NCBI RefSeq assembly: GCF_031010195.1
Contig: NZ_JAUAMC010000004.1
Location: forward strand, 62,001-126,000
Direction: 5' to 3'
DNA: 64,000 bases
Origin: Halomonas sp. SpR8
Lineage (GTDB): Bacteria > Pseudomonadota > Gammaproteobacteria > Pseudomonadales > Halomonadaceae
Positions 1 to 9,740 of this stretch are shown here, piece after piece. How positions within the stretch are numbered: the first letter of the stretch is position 1; each line of letters starts with the position of its first letter. Below the pieces are notes generated by a model that did not search any database, was not told the origin of the DNA, and was given only the letters and a program-made list of their open reading frames with translations. Made by a program: the position numbers and the translations under genes.

Positions 1-251
1 CGCCGATAGCCATTCAGTTTGGTATTCACCCCGTCCACTTCGGCTTAGTCATGGTGGTCAACTTGGCGCTTGGCATGATTACCCCGCCGCTGGGCGTGAA
101 TCTGTTTGCTGCCTGTGCCGTCGCCAAAATATCGATTGATCAAATGCTGCCATGGTTGGTGCGCTTTGTGCTGGTCGTACTCGCGTGTTTGATGGCGATT
201 ACCTATATGCCTTGGATCTCCATGGGACTGGTGAATACTTTCTATGGTTAG
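1..251 (+). CDS. TRAP transporter large permease (DctM), C-terminal part
   Basis: Only the last ~82 codons lie in the window; the gene begins upstream. The peptide is hydrophobic and carries the C-terminal DctM signature: a glycine-rich stretch with the ITPPLGVNLF motif followed by a final membrane helix and a short tail. DctM proteins are the ion-coupled membrane channel of tripartite periplasmic transporters that import carboxylates and similar solutes. The next gene, an aldehyde dehydrogenase, follows on the same strand after 51 bp. The transporter therefore probably feeds the two downstream oxidoreductases, but the substrate cannot be read from this fragment. Confidence 0.9.
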   Translation, partial: PIAIQFGIHPVHFGLVMVVNLALGMITPPLGVNLFAACAVAKISIDQMLPWLVRFVLVVLACLMAITYMPWISMGLVNTFYG

Positions 252-302
252 AAAAGTCGTTATGTTAAGTGAACTCAACAATGACAATAAAAGGAGCGTT
301 AA

Positions 303-1760
303 ATGTCGTATTCAATGGCCTTGCCACCGCAGCAAGCACTGATCGGTGGTGAGTGGGTAGAAACGGCCGCTACCCTACAGATAGAGGCTCCTGCCACGGG
401 AGAACCCCTGGCGCGTATTGCGCGCAGTCAGGCAGAAGACGTTGATGCAGCGGTAAAGGCAGCACGCCAGGCATTTTCCGGTCAGCTAGGTGAATGGGCA
501 CGCTGGTCTGCGCGGCAGCGCAGCGAATGGCTGCTGCGCTTTGCCGAGGTGATCGAAGCGCATCATGAACATCTGGCACAGCTTGAGTGTGGAGATACCG
601 GTAAGCCGATGACCCAGGCCAAAGGCGATATTGCCGCCTGCGCCCGCTACTTCCGCTTTTACGGCGGCGCGGCGGATAAGCTCCACGGTGAGACCATTCC
701 CTTTGAAAACGACTTCGCCGTGATGACCCTGCGCGAACCCTACGGCGTATGCGCGCAAATTATTCCCTGGAATTATCCTTCCCAGATATTTGGCCGCTGT
801 GTGGCAGCGGCATTAGCGGCAGGCAATACCATCGTGCTAAAACCCGCCGAAGATGCCTGCTTGAGCGTGCTGCGTTTGGCGGAACTGGCCGTGGGTCATG
901 GCCTGCCTGCCGGGGCACTTAATGTGGTGCCAGGGCTTGGCTATGAAGCAGGCGCCGCGCTTGCTGCCCATCCCAACATTGACCATCTCTCGTTTACCGG
1001 CTCCCCGGAAACCGGCACCCACGTTGCCCAAGCCGCCGCGCAGCACCATGTGCCGGTTACGTTGGAATTGGGAGGCAAATCCCCCCAACTTGTATTTGCC
1101 GATGCGGATCTCGACGCTGCGCTTCCTGCAGTGGTGCGCGGGATTATTCAGAACGCCGGGCAGACCTGTTCAGCTGGCAGCCGCCTGCTGGTTCAACGTG
1201 ACATCGCAGATAGCGTGGTAGCGAATCTTTGCGAGCGCTTCGCCGCTCTGCGCTGTGATGCGGGGGAAGCGGATGCGGACTGTGGCCCGCTGATCAATGC
1301 GCGTCAAAAAGCCAAGCTGGAAGCGCGCCTGACGACCGCCGAAGCCGATGGTATCCGCGTGGCGGCAAAAGGCCAATTAGCGCCGAGCGCACCGGCTGGC
1401 GGTCATTTTGTGTTGCCCCAGCTGTTGATCGATATTCCTGAAGGCCATGAAGTGCTGCGCGAAGAGCTATTTGGTCCGGTGCTAGTAGTGCAGGTGTTTG
1501 ATGATGAGGCCGAAGCGCTTGCCCTCGCCAATGCCACTGATTTTGGTCTATGTGCAGGTGTCTGGACGCGGGATGGCGGGCGTCAGCTACGCCTAGCCAA
1601 AGGTATTCGCAGTGGCCAGGTATTTATTAACAACTACGGCGCCGCCGGTGGTGTTGAGTTACCTTTCGGTGGCGTTGGCCGCTCCGGTCATGGCCGTGAG
1701 AAGGGCTTTGAAGGGCTGCGTAGCTACACACGGATTAAAACTGTCGCGATTAAACATTAA
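303..1760 (+). CDS. NAD(P)-dependent aldehyde dehydrogenase
   Basis: A full-length (485 aa) aldehyde dehydrogenase superfamily enzyme that oxidises an aldehyde to the acid in the cytoplasm. Visible motifs: the IIPWNYP cofactor-binding segment near residue 155, the general-base Glu in LELGGK near 255, the catalytic Cys in GQTCSAGS near 288, and the C-terminal PFGGVGRSG loop. An AAGGAG ribosome site lies 8 nt before the ATG. It sits between a TRAP permease and a 3-hydroxyisobutyrate-dehydrogenase-like gene, so it probably acts in catabolism of an imported hydroxy or sulfo carboxylate. The exact substrate is unknown; betaine-aldehyde-type activity is possible but not shown. Confidence 0.93.
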   Translation: MSYSMALPPQQALIGGEWVETAATLQIEAPATGEPLARIARSQAEDVDAAVKAARQAFSGQLGEWARWSARQRSEWLLRFAEVIEAHHEHLAQLECGDTGKPMTQAKGDIAACARYFRFYGGAADKLHGETIPFENDFAVMTLREPYGVCAQIIPWNYPSQIFGRCVAAALAAGNTIVLKPAEDACLSVLRLAELAVGHGLPAGALNVVPGLGYEAGAALAAHPNIDHLSFTGSPETGTHVAQAAAQHHVPVTLELGGKSPQLVFADADLDAALPAVVRGIIQNAGQTCSAGSRLLVQRDIADSVVANLCERFAALRCDAGEADADCGPLINARQKAKLEARLTTAEADGIRVAAKGQLAPSAPAGGHFVLPQLLIDIPEGHEVLREELFGPVLVVQVFDDEAEALALANATDFGLCAGVWTRDGGRQLRLAKGIRSGQVFINNYGAAGGVELPFGGVGRSGHGREKGFEGLRSYTRIKTVAIKH

Positions 1761-1788
1761 CGAGTGCTTCACTTGTAAGGAGATAACA

Positions 1789-2661
1789 ATGACAACATCA
1801 CGCCAGGTAGGCATCGTCGGTGTGGGCCTAATGGGCCATGGGATTGCCAGCAGTCTGCTCCGCGCAGGCCATCAGATCAGCTTTCTTGAGCACCCAGGCA
1901 ATCAGCCGGTGGATGACTTGCTGGAAGCCGGTGCCACCATGCTAAGTTCGGGGCGAGAAGTAGCGCAAAACGCTGAAGTAGTGATTCTGTGCGTCACCGG
2001 CTCACCCCAGGTAGAGGCCGTGCTGTTTGAACCCAACGGCGTATTGGAAGGATTAAAGGCAGGTGGTGTGGTAGTGGACTGCTCTACAGCATTGCCCAGC
2101 TCAACTGAAAAAGTGGCTACCAGAGTCACCGAAGCGGGCGGGCGCTTTATGGACGCGGCCATGACGCGCACGCCCAAAGAAGCGGCTGAAGGGCGGCTCA
2201 ACTTGATCGTCGGCGCACCGAAGGCGCTGTTTGATGAAACGCTGCCGCTACTACAAGGCTTTGCCGAAAATATTGCCCATGCGGGCGATGTTGGCGCGGG
2301 CCACACGCTAAAATTGCTGCATAACTTTGTTTCGCTGGGGTTTTCGGCGGTCTTGGCCGAGGCCACGGCGGCATCTCGCAAAGCAGGCATTAGCGATACC
2401 GCCCTGTTAGAAGTGCTGGGGGCCGGTGGCGGCGGAGGGGTAGTGTTAGAACGCCTGCGTCCCTATATTGCTGAAAACGATCCTTCAGGCTTTAAGTTTA
2501 GCGTTGCCAATGCCAGCAAAGACCTGGGTTACTACCACACGATGACCGAAGATCTCGCCGTAGAGGGAGGTATCGCTGAAGCCGTTCGCAACCTGTATAA
2601 ATCGGTTGAAGATCAAAGCCTGCCAATACCCGCGCTAATCGGTGTGCTAGAGCGGCGTTAA
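1789..2661 (+). CDS. NAD(P)-dependent oxidoreductase, 3-hydroxyisobutyrate dehydrogenase family
   Basis: Predicted beta-hydroxyacid dehydrogenase of 290 aa. The N-terminus has the Rossmann GxGxMG fingerprint (GVGLMGHGIA, residues ~10-19). The substrate-binding block reads DAAMTRTPKEAAEGRL, and the catalytic Lys is in GHTLKLLHN near residue 174. The open frame extends 177 nt further upstream inside the preceding gene, but the ATG at 1789 is preceded by AAGGAG and gives the normal family length and N-terminus. The 28-nt gap to the aldehyde dehydrogenase indicates one operon, in which an alcohol could be oxidised to an aldehyde and then to an acid. The substrate is not identifiable from sequence alone. 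Confidence 0.9.
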   Translation: MTTSRQVGIVGVGLMGHGIASSLLRAGHQISFLEHPGNQPVDDLLEAGATMLSSGREVAQNAEVVILCVTGSPQVEAVLFEPNGVLEGLKAGGVVVDCSTALPSSTEKVATRVTEAGGRFMDAAMTRTPKEAAEGRLNLIVGAPKALFDETLPLLQGFAENIAHAGDVGAGHTLKLLHNFVSLGFSAVLAEATAASRKAGISDTALLEVLGAGGGGGVVLERLRPYIAENDPSGFKFSVANASKDLGYYHTMTEDLAVEGGIAEAVRNLYKSVEDQSLPIPALIGVLERR

Positions 2662-2674
2662 GGTAGAGACCCTC

Positions 2675-3343
2675 TCAGCAGTCGTTATCTCGGCGGGGCT
2701 TCCCATACGCCGCCAAAAACACATCCACGGCGCTGCTGATCTGGCGGTGAAGCTCTTCATCACAGGGCGGTTGGCGCACGCCCATACGGACTTCTGTGAC
2801 CAGCATGCCCTGCCACATGCTGCACAGTTGGGTGGCGGCAAGCGTGGGTGTGCCAAGTGTTAAATGCCCGGTTTGGGCTAACCCCTCCAATTTCTCCTGC
2901 AACCACTGCTTAGTGGCCCAGGGGCCTGCCTCGAAATACGCCCGTAGAAGCTCCGGGTACTGCTCGCCCTGGGCGGTCATTACCCGTTCAACCGCCAGCA
3001 CATGGGGCTCTAATAAAAAGCGCACCAGGCTTAAACCGACCTCGATCAGCGATTGGCGCACCGCCCTGTGGGTGTCGGGCAGTTTATCCAACCCCCTGCG
3101 GATAGTTTCGGTTTCGCGCTGGATCACACTGCCAAACAGCGCCTCTTTGGTCGCAAAGTGGCCGTAAACGGTGACTTTGGAAACCCCCGCTTCTCGGGCA
3201 ACGGCTTCCATCGTTACGCCCTCTAAGCCGTGGTGAAAAAACAAACACGCCGCCGCATCCATCATGGCCTCCCGTTTTGCCATATCTTTAGGTCGGCCAG
3301 CGCGGCGTATTGGTTCAGGCGAGGTATGTTGAGAATCTGTCAT
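2675..3343 (-). CDS. TetR/AcrR family transcriptional repressor
   Basis: A 222-aa TetR-type regulator. The N-terminal DNA-binding domain has a helix-turn-helix at about residues 44-63 (VAREAGVSKVTVYGHF) followed by the typical KEALF helix. The C-terminal part is the variable ligand pocket. The frame is open 26 codons further upstream, but that extension would run through the twin operator sequence. The ATG at 3343 gives a standard TetR N-terminus with a basic GRPKD leader. It is divergent from an RND adaptor/pump pair, the classical arrangement of an efflux repressor that also controls itself. Confidence 0.92.
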   Translation of the reverse strand: MTDSQHTSPEPIRRAGRPKDMAKREAMMDAAACLFFHHGLEGVTMEAVAREAGVSKVTVYGHFATKEALFGSVIQRETETIRRGLDKLPDTHRAVRQSLIEVGLSLVRFLLEPHVLAVERVMTAQGEQYPELLRAYFEAGPWATKQWLQEKLEGLAQTGHLTLGTPTLAATQLCSMWQGMLVTEVRMGVRQPPCDEELHRQISSAVDVFLAAYGKPRRDNDC

Positions 3344-3378
3344 TTGGTGCAATCCGTGCCCATCGAGTAAATAAATAT

Positions 3379-3420
3379 TGAACGTACGCGTACAAATATT
3401 ATAGTGAACGGTATCGTTCA
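3379..3420. promoter_or_regulatory. Twin TetR-type operators between repressor and RND efflux operon
   Basis: Two copies of one palindromic element lie 26 bp apart (start to start) in the divergent promoter region. At 3379-3394 the form is TGAACG-tacg-CGTACA, and at 3405-3420 it is TGAACG-gtat-CGTTCA. Both have 6-bp arms around a 4-bp centre; the first has one arm mismatch. Their position between the repressor start (3343) and the adaptor start (3445) fits sites for the adjacent TetR protein. The assignment is by position, not by a known consensus. Confidence 0.65.
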
Positions 3421-3444
3421 AGAATAAACCATTTCGAGGTCATT

Positions 3445-4605
3445 ATGGGTAGGTTATTAGCGTCTTCTTGGCGCCACCGACTACGCGGCACGTTGGCGGC
3501 GCTGCTGATGATAGGTGTCACACTGGCGGCGGTGTTTTTCCTGACCAGCCAGCGCAGCAGTGCTCAGCAGGCCCGCCAGCAAGGCGCTGATAACGCTCTA
3601 CTGCAGGTGGCGACCGAGGCCCTGGAACAAGCCGAACAGTTGCAGCGTGATGTGCGCTTAACCGGGCGTGTGGTGGCGCGTCAGTCGGTATCACTGGCAT
3701 TCGAACCCGCAGGAAGGGTCACTGCTGTGTCCGCAGACAGAGGCGATGCGGTTAGGCAGGGGGATGTGCTGGCCACGCTGAATACCCGCCGATTAGAGAG
3801 CCGCTTGGCGGAGGTCGCCGCGCGCAGTGAGGAAGCCCGTGCCAGCCTCGCCCTCGCCCAGCGCCAGGAGGAGCGTGAAGCGCAGCTACACCAGAATAAC
3901 TTTGCCAGCCGTACCGCACTGGATCAGGCCCGTACCGATCGGCTAACCCTTCAGGCTCAACTTGCGGCGCTGGCTGCCGAGCGCGATAGCCTAACCGCCG
4001 ATTTGGATGACAGCACATTAAAAGCGCCCTTTACCGGACGGGTGATCGAGCGCTATGTCAGTGTTGGTAGTTTGGTGAGTAGCGGCACGACTGCTTTTGA
4101 TCTTATCGATGTTGAGCAGTTAGAAGCGCATCTTGGCTTACCCGCTGCGCTGGCGGCCACGTTTACCCCAGGCGAGGTCGTTGAACTGAGTGTCAATGGC
4201 GAGGCGATCCACGCAGAGGTGCGTGCCCGGCTGCCCCAGGTTGACAGCGACAGCCGTACCCAGACGCTGGTGGTATCGCTGGGTGAGCCCGGCAGCGCCG
4301 TTCCCGGCGATTTGGCAGAACTGCACTACACGATCACCGAGCCCGCAAGCGGCTACTGGGTGCCGTTGGATTCCCTGCAAGCCGCTGACCGTGGCCTGTG
4401 GAATGTATTGGTGGCCGAGCCGATAGAAAATGATCACTACCGTGTGGCCCAGGCCAGCGTGGAACTGCTGCACAGCGAAGGCGAGCAAGCCTTTGTGCGC
4501 GGTACGCTAGCGCCGGGTATGCGGCTGATTACCAGCGGCACCCACCGGATTACCCCAGGACAGCAGGTCACGTTGAGCGAGGAAGTGGCCAATGAAGCGC
4601 CTTGA
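3445..4605 (+). CDS. RND efflux system periplasmic adaptor (membrane fusion protein)
   Basis: A 386-aa adaptor that bridges the inner-membrane RND pump to an outer-membrane channel. It has an uncleaved N-terminal membrane anchor (residues ~14-33), a lipoyl/barrel half-motif near residues 70-115, an alanine- and glutamate-rich coiled-coil hairpin (~115-190), and the second lipoyl half-motif LKAPFTGRVIERYVSVGSLV near 192-211. The C-terminal beta-barrel and membrane-proximal domains follow. The last 14 nt overlap the pump gene, so the two are translationally coupled. No outer-membrane factor is encoded next to them; a TolC encoded elsewhere is presumably used. Confidence 0.93.
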   Translation: MGRLLASSWRHRLRGTLAALLMIGVTLAAVFFLTSQRSSAQQARQQGADNALLQVATEALEQAEQLQRDVRLTGRVVARQSVSLAFEPAGRVTAVSADRGDAVRQGDVLATLNTRRLESRLAEVAARSEEARASLALAQRQEEREAQLHQNNFASRTALDQARTDRLTLQAQLAALAAERDSLTADLDDSTLKAPFTGRVIERYVSVGSLVSSGTTAFDLIDVEQLEAHLGLPAALAATFTPGEVVELSVNGEAIHAEVRARLPQVDSDSRTQTLVVSLGEPGSAVPGDLAELHYTITEPASGYWVPLDSLQAADRGLWNVLVAEPIENDHYRVAQASVELLHSEGEQAFVRGTLAPGMRLITSGTHRITPGQQVTLSEEVANEAP

Positions 4606-7600
4606 GTGGTTATTTAACCGACGACTGTTAGCGCTCGCGCTGGGCCTTCTTGTGGTCGCCGGGCTGTCGGCCATTCAAACGTTGCCACGTGCGGAGGATC
4701 CTCACTTGGTAGCGCGCATGGCGACCGTACTAGCGCCTTTTCCGGGTGCCACCCCAGAACAGGTCGAAGCCTTGGTGGCGCGCCCTATTGAGGATGAGCT
4801 ACGCACCATCGCCGAAATTAACGTGCTGGAATCCACCTCACGCCAAGGCATTGCGGTGATTAGCCTTGAGCTCGAGGACGCGGTGACTAATGTAACGCCG
4901 GTGTGGAGTCGCGTGCGTGACAAGCTGGCCGACGTGGCGCCTACACTGCCTGACGGCGTGCAAACGCCAGAGCTGCTGGATGATCGGGGCTACGCGTTTA
5001 GCATCGTGGCCGCGCTGCGCTGGACATTGGACTCCCCGCCCAATCCCCAACTGATAGAGCGCTACGCCGAGCGTTTGGAAGCAGCGTTTCGAAACGTCCC
5101 TGGCACGGAGTATACCCACCGCTTCGGCGTGGCGGGGGAGCAAGTAGAGGTGAGCGTTAACCCGCTTGAACTGAACGCCTTGGGGCTCTCGGTTGGGCAG
5201 TTAGCAGCCACCATTGAGGCAAGCGACGGTCGGCGTACCGCTGGTGAAGTGGTTACCGACGGCCACCGGCTAACGGTGGGGCTAAGCGGTGAATTCGATG
5301 CGCTTGATAGGCTGCGCGATATAGAAGTGGCGACTCGTCAGGGGCAAACCGTCAGGCTTGGCGAGTTGGCTGAACTACGCCGCGGCGTACAAGACCCCCC
5401 AGCTGCGGTGGCACTGCTAAACGGCGAGCGTGCGGTGTTTGTCGGCGCACGTATGGCGCCCGGCCAGCGAATTGATCGCTGGGTGGAACAAGCCCAGCAG
5501 CAGTTGGCGGCGTTTGCCGACGAGCTACCGGTCGGTATCGCGGTTGAAGAGGTCTTCGAGCAAGCCAGTTACACCAATCAGCGTTTGAGTGACGTGGCAG
5601 TTAGCCTATTGATAGGGCTGGTGCTGGTGGTGGCGATCCTGTTCCTGACCATGGGCTGGCGCTCGGCGGTGACAGTGGGACTGGCGATTCCCGCCACGGC
5701 CCTGCTTACCCTGGCGTTTTTCAAGCCGCTGGGTATCGATATCCACCAGATGAGCATTACCGGCATTATTGTGGCCCTGGGGCTGATGGTCGATAACGCC
5801 ATTGTGATGACCAACGCCCTGCGCGAGCGTTTTTTGAAAGGCGATTCAGCGCTGGCCGCTACCCGGGACACACTGCGGCACTTGGCAGTGCCGCTGCTGG
5901 CCAGTACCTTAACCACCATTCTGGCGTTTATGCCGATTGTGTTGATGCCAGGCCCTGCGGGAGAGTTTGTAGGGCCCCTGGCCATGGCGGTGATGGTTGC
6001 GCTGGTAAGCTCTTATCTGGTCTCGTTGCTGCTGGTGCCGGCCCTGTCACCCATGCTGTTAGCCAAGGTCGCTGACAAACCTCCAGCGCCAACCGAAAGC
6101 GGCATCAGCTATAGGGTTAAGCGCGGTTTTCGCCGAACGGTACGCAGTGCGCTGCGTCATCCCTGGGCCGCGATGATCATCACTCTGTGCATCCCGGTGG
6201 GTGGCATGGCGTTGATGCCTACACTGGACGTGGCATTTTTCCCACCCGCAGACCGCGATCAGTTTCATATAGAGGTGCGCTTGCCTCCTGCCAGCAGTAT
6301 GGCCAACAGCGAAGCCCTGGCCCATGAGGTCGAGGCCATGATTCGGGAGTTGCCGGGCGTCACCCGCGTCTCGGCGTTTGTGGGTGAAAGCGCGCCGATG
6401 ATGTACTATAACGTGCTTACCAATGAGGATAACAACCCAGCGTTCGTGCATCTGATTGTGGACACAACGTCTTTACAGATCACTAACGAGCGGGTGCCCG
6501 CCCTGCAGCAGGCGCTTGATCAGCGGTTCCCCCAGGCCCAAAGCGTAGTGCGCAAGTATGAACAGGGGCCCCCGTTTAAAGCCCCAATTGAACTTCGTGT
6601 CTATGGCGATGATCTAGCGGTACTGTCATCGCTGGGGCTTGAATTGGCGGGGCTCATGCACGAACTGCCGCAAGTCACCCATGTGCGGGCGGGCATGCAG
6701 CGTGATTTGCCCAGGTTAACCCTTGATATCGACCACACGGCACTAAGTGATGCAGGATTAACGCCGCAGCGACTAGCGGAACAAGTGGGGGCGGCGCTCT
6801 CGGGACAATCAGCCGGCATGTTGCTGGAGGACACGCAGCAACTACCAGTGCGGGTGCGCTACGCCGATGAGTGGCGCACTAACGCCGAACAGCTGGCGGC
6901 GCTGCGTCTGGTCAGCGACCAGGTGACTGAGGGTCTGCCACTGGCGGCGGTGGCAGAGGTGTCACTCACGCCTGCCTGGAGCGTGATTACCCGCCGTAAC
7001 GCTGAACGGATGCAGTTGGTACAAGGCTACCTGGTGGCCGACGCTCTTCCGGCGGTCTCAATGGCTCAACTAGATGCTAAGCTTCAGGCGGCGTTGGAAT
7101 CGGGTGCATTCCAACTGCCCCCAGGTTACCGAATTGAGACCGGTGGCGAAGCCGCCGAGCGTGATGAAGCCGTGAATCAGCTGCTTGCCTCAGTGGTGTT
7201 GCTGGTCATCGCCATGGTGGCCACCGTGGTGCTGGCCTTTAACTCCTTCCGGCGGGCCGCCATTGTGTTTATCGCTGGAGCTCAAGCAATGGGCATGGGT
7301 ATTGTGGCGCTGCTGCTAAGCGGGCATGCGTTCGGCTTTGTGATTATCGTCGGCATCATGGGGCTGGTAGGGGTGGCAATTAATGCCACTATTATCATTA
7401 TTGCTGCCTTTGATGACGATAAAGCCGCCCGCCGCGGCGACATTGATGCCATGCTGACGGTGATCAGTGGCCCCACCAGCCGACATATCGTCTCGACTAC
7501 GATCACTACCTTTGCCGGTTTAATACCGCTGATGGTGGCTTCCGGCGGCCTTTGGCCACCCTTCGCGCAAACTATTGGATTTGGTCTACTCTTAGCAACG

Positions 7601-7666
7601 CTAGTGTCGTTTGTCTTTACGCCTGCGCTTTATCGGCTGTGGATATCGCGGCCTGCTTGGGGGTAG
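4592..7666 (+). CDS. RND efflux pump, inner-membrane transporter
   Basis: A 1024-aa AcrB-fold permease of the HAE1 type. It has an N-terminal helix, a large periplasmic loop, a six-helix bundle, a second periplasmic loop after residue ~545, and a second six-helix bundle to the C-terminus. Motifs include the TM4 segment GLMVDNAIVM near residue 400 and the TM10 segment GVAINATIIII. In AcrB these positions carry Asp-Asp and Lys of the proton relay; here they read Asp-Asn, and the Lys is replaced by a hydrophobic residue. It is the second gene of the TetR-flanked operon. Substrates cannot be inferred. Confidence 0.93.
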   Translation: MKRLEWLFNRRLLALALGLLVVAGLSAIQTLPRAEDPHLVARMATVLAPFPGATPEQVEALVARPIEDELRTIAEINVLESTSRQGIAVISLELEDAVTNVTPVWSRVRDKLADVAPTLPDGVQTPELLDDRGYAFSIVAALRWTLDSPPNPQLIERYAERLEAAFRNVPGTEYTHRFGVAGEQVEVSVNPLELNALGLSVGQLAATIEASDGRRTAGEVVTDGHRLTVGLSGEFDALDRLRDIEVATRQGQTVRLGELAELRRGVQDPPAAVALLNGERAVFVGARMAPGQRIDRWVEQAQQQLAAFADELPVGIAVEEVFEQASYTNQRLSDVAVSLLIGLVLVVAILFLTMGWRSAVTVGLAIPATALLTLAFFKPLGIDIHQMSITGIIVALGLMVDNAIVMTNALRERFLKGDSALAATRDTLRHLAVPLLASTLTTILAFMPIVLMPGPAGEFVGPLAMAVMVALVSSYLVSLLLVPALSPMLLAKVADKPPAPTESGISYRVKRGFRRTVRSALRHPWAAMIITLCIPVGGMALMPTLDVAFFPPADRDQFHIEVRLPPASSMANSEALAHEVEAMIRELPGVTRVSAFVGESAPMMYYNVLTNEDNNPAFVHLIVDTTSLQITNERVPALQQALDQRFPQAQSVVRKYEQGPPFKAPIELRVYGDDLAVLSSLGLELAGLMHELPQVTHVRAGMQRDLPRLTLDIDHTALSDAGLTPQRLAEQVGAALSGQSAGMLLEDTQQLPVRVRYADEWRTNAEQLAALRLVSDQVTEGLPLAAVAEVSLTPAWSVITRRNAERMQLVQGYLVADALPAVSMAQLDAKLQAALESGAFQLPPGYRIETGGEAAERDEAVNQLLASVVLLVIAMVATVVLAFNSFRRAAIVFIAGAQAMGMGIVALLLSGHAFGFVIIVGIMGLVGVAINATIIIIAAFDDDKAARRGDIDAMLTVISGPTSRHIVSTTITTFAGLIPLMVASGGLWPPFAQTIGFGLLLATLVSFVFTPALYRLWISRPAWG

Positions 7667-7878
7667 TAATATGACCACTCGACTCTGTTACCCGGATAAG
7701 GAAATAGCATCTATCAGTGCTTAGCAACAGACGATGAGAATCAGCAGGCCCTAGGTATTTACCCAGTCGTATCACTAAAAAGTCGGATCAAACGAGTGGA
7801 CCACGCCCTTCATCCAGCTAAATGCAAAGGGCGTGATCGCCTTTCCACGGGTGGCATAGTAAAACCAGCGAAGCAGGC

Positions 7879-8655
<777 letters not shown>

Positions 8656-8904
8656 TTAGTTAATGCTTAATAGGGCGATATTGCCCATGGTTGCTTCACT
8701 GTAAGCAACGTTGGCCCAAGTCATTAGGGCCAGTTAGCAACAGCCGATGTGACATTCGCTGTCCCGTTGATGTGTTGTGACTGGCCCTACAGCCTCAAGG
8801 ATCAAACTCACTAGGCTGGCAAGCACACTATTTGCTAATGGATTAAACAGGGTGCCTGCTATGAATACCGCTATTGCCGCTTCTTATCCACCCGCACGTA
8901 ATAA

Positions 8905-9666
8905 TTACCCCAACTGCCTGCGCCAGCGATTCTCGATGGTGTCCAACTCGGCAGCCCCATAATGCGCATGACCGTGTTGCCCGTAGTAGGCCCATAATTG
9001 ATCGCCGTAATCGAAGTGCCACCACTCGCTGGGCAGGTTGGTGAAGCCTTGCCGCTGCATGGTGTGATAGAGCAGGCGACGGTGATCCCGCGCCTTGTGT
9101 TGCTGTGGGCTCAGCGTTTCCAAATGCTCGAAATAGTCGCTATGAGAGGCTGGAATTGCCTCGTCAAATAGAGTGCCCATATCCAGCGGTAGGCCATCGG
9201 CATCACACAGCGTGACGTCGACCGCCCCGCCGGTAAGGTGCGGGCTGGGGGCTAACGGGTCACGGCTGGGTACCGAGACAAACTCCCTTGTGCGCTCCAG
9301 TAACTCCGCTTCACTGAGGTCGGGTTGGTGGTGGTGGATGGCTTCATGCAGGGTATCAAACAAGTACTGCTGCACCCGCCATGGCCGCCAGCCGTCCAGT
9401 ACGATTAAACCGATGCCGTCGGGTAAGCTGCGTGCAGCAGCGAGTAGCGCCCGATAAACCCCCTCACGAACAAAACACTCCGCTACCGCACCCGGAATGC
9501 CAAGCCGCGCATAGGCGGGGAACACGCTGACCGGTGCCGGGGCGAGGCTCATCGGTACCAGGCGTTCACCGTTATCTTTAATAGGCGCGCAGCGCAGCTG
9601 CTCCCAGCAGGGGGCTGGGTGGCTGGGGATAGGCGGCAAAGCCTTTAAGAGTGTGTTCAAAGGCAT
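8905..9666 (-). CDS. D-alanyl-D-alanine dipeptidase (VanX/DdpX family, M15D)
   Basis: A 253-aa cytoplasmic zinc dipeptidase, predicted to split D-Ala-D-Ala into two D-Ala. It shows the DGWRP block near residue 93, the SxHxxGxAxD zinc motif as SPHLTGGAVD near residue 140 (His and Asp ligands), and the second zinc/catalytic block EWWHFDYGD near 215. An in-frame TTG four codons upstream is possible, but the ATG is preferred. It lies just downstream of the TRAP genes and of dadA on the same strand. That suggests release of D-Ala from peptidoglycan-derived dipeptide for oxidation by DadA. Confidence 0.88.
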   Translation of the reverse strand: MPLNTLLKALPPIPSHPAPCWEQLRCAPIKDNGERLVPMSLAPAPVSVFPAYARLGIPGAVAECFVREGVYRALLAAARSLPDGIGLIVLDGWRPWRVQQYLFDTLHEAIHHHQPDLSEAELLERTREFVSVPSRDPLAPSPHLTGGAVDVTLCDADGLPLDMGTLFDEAIPASHSDYFEHLETLSPQQHKARDHRRLLYHTMQRQGFTNLPSEWWHFDYGDQLWAYYGQHGHAHYGAAELDTIENRWRRQLG

Positions 9667-9707
9667 TATGTTATCCAAGCAGAGTGTTCTTCAAGAAGAG
9701 CATTAGC

Positions 9708-9740
9708 AAAACTGGTTATTAAAACTGGTTATCAAAACTG
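9708..9740. repeat. 13-bp tandem repeat at the 3' end of dctM
   Basis: The unit AAAACTGGTTATY occurs at 9708-9720 and 9721-9733, followed by a partial copy AAAACTG at 9734-9740. On the minus strand it spans the DctM stop codon and the spacer to the dipeptidase, so the last codons of DctM (CAG TTT TGA) are copied downstream as non-coding sequence. It looks like slipped-strand duplication. Confidence 0.85.

Noticed and set aside
8777..8962. Possible 61-aa ORF between SDR and dipeptidase genes
   Set aside because: It overlaps the end of the dipeptidase gene on the other strand and has no recognisable features.
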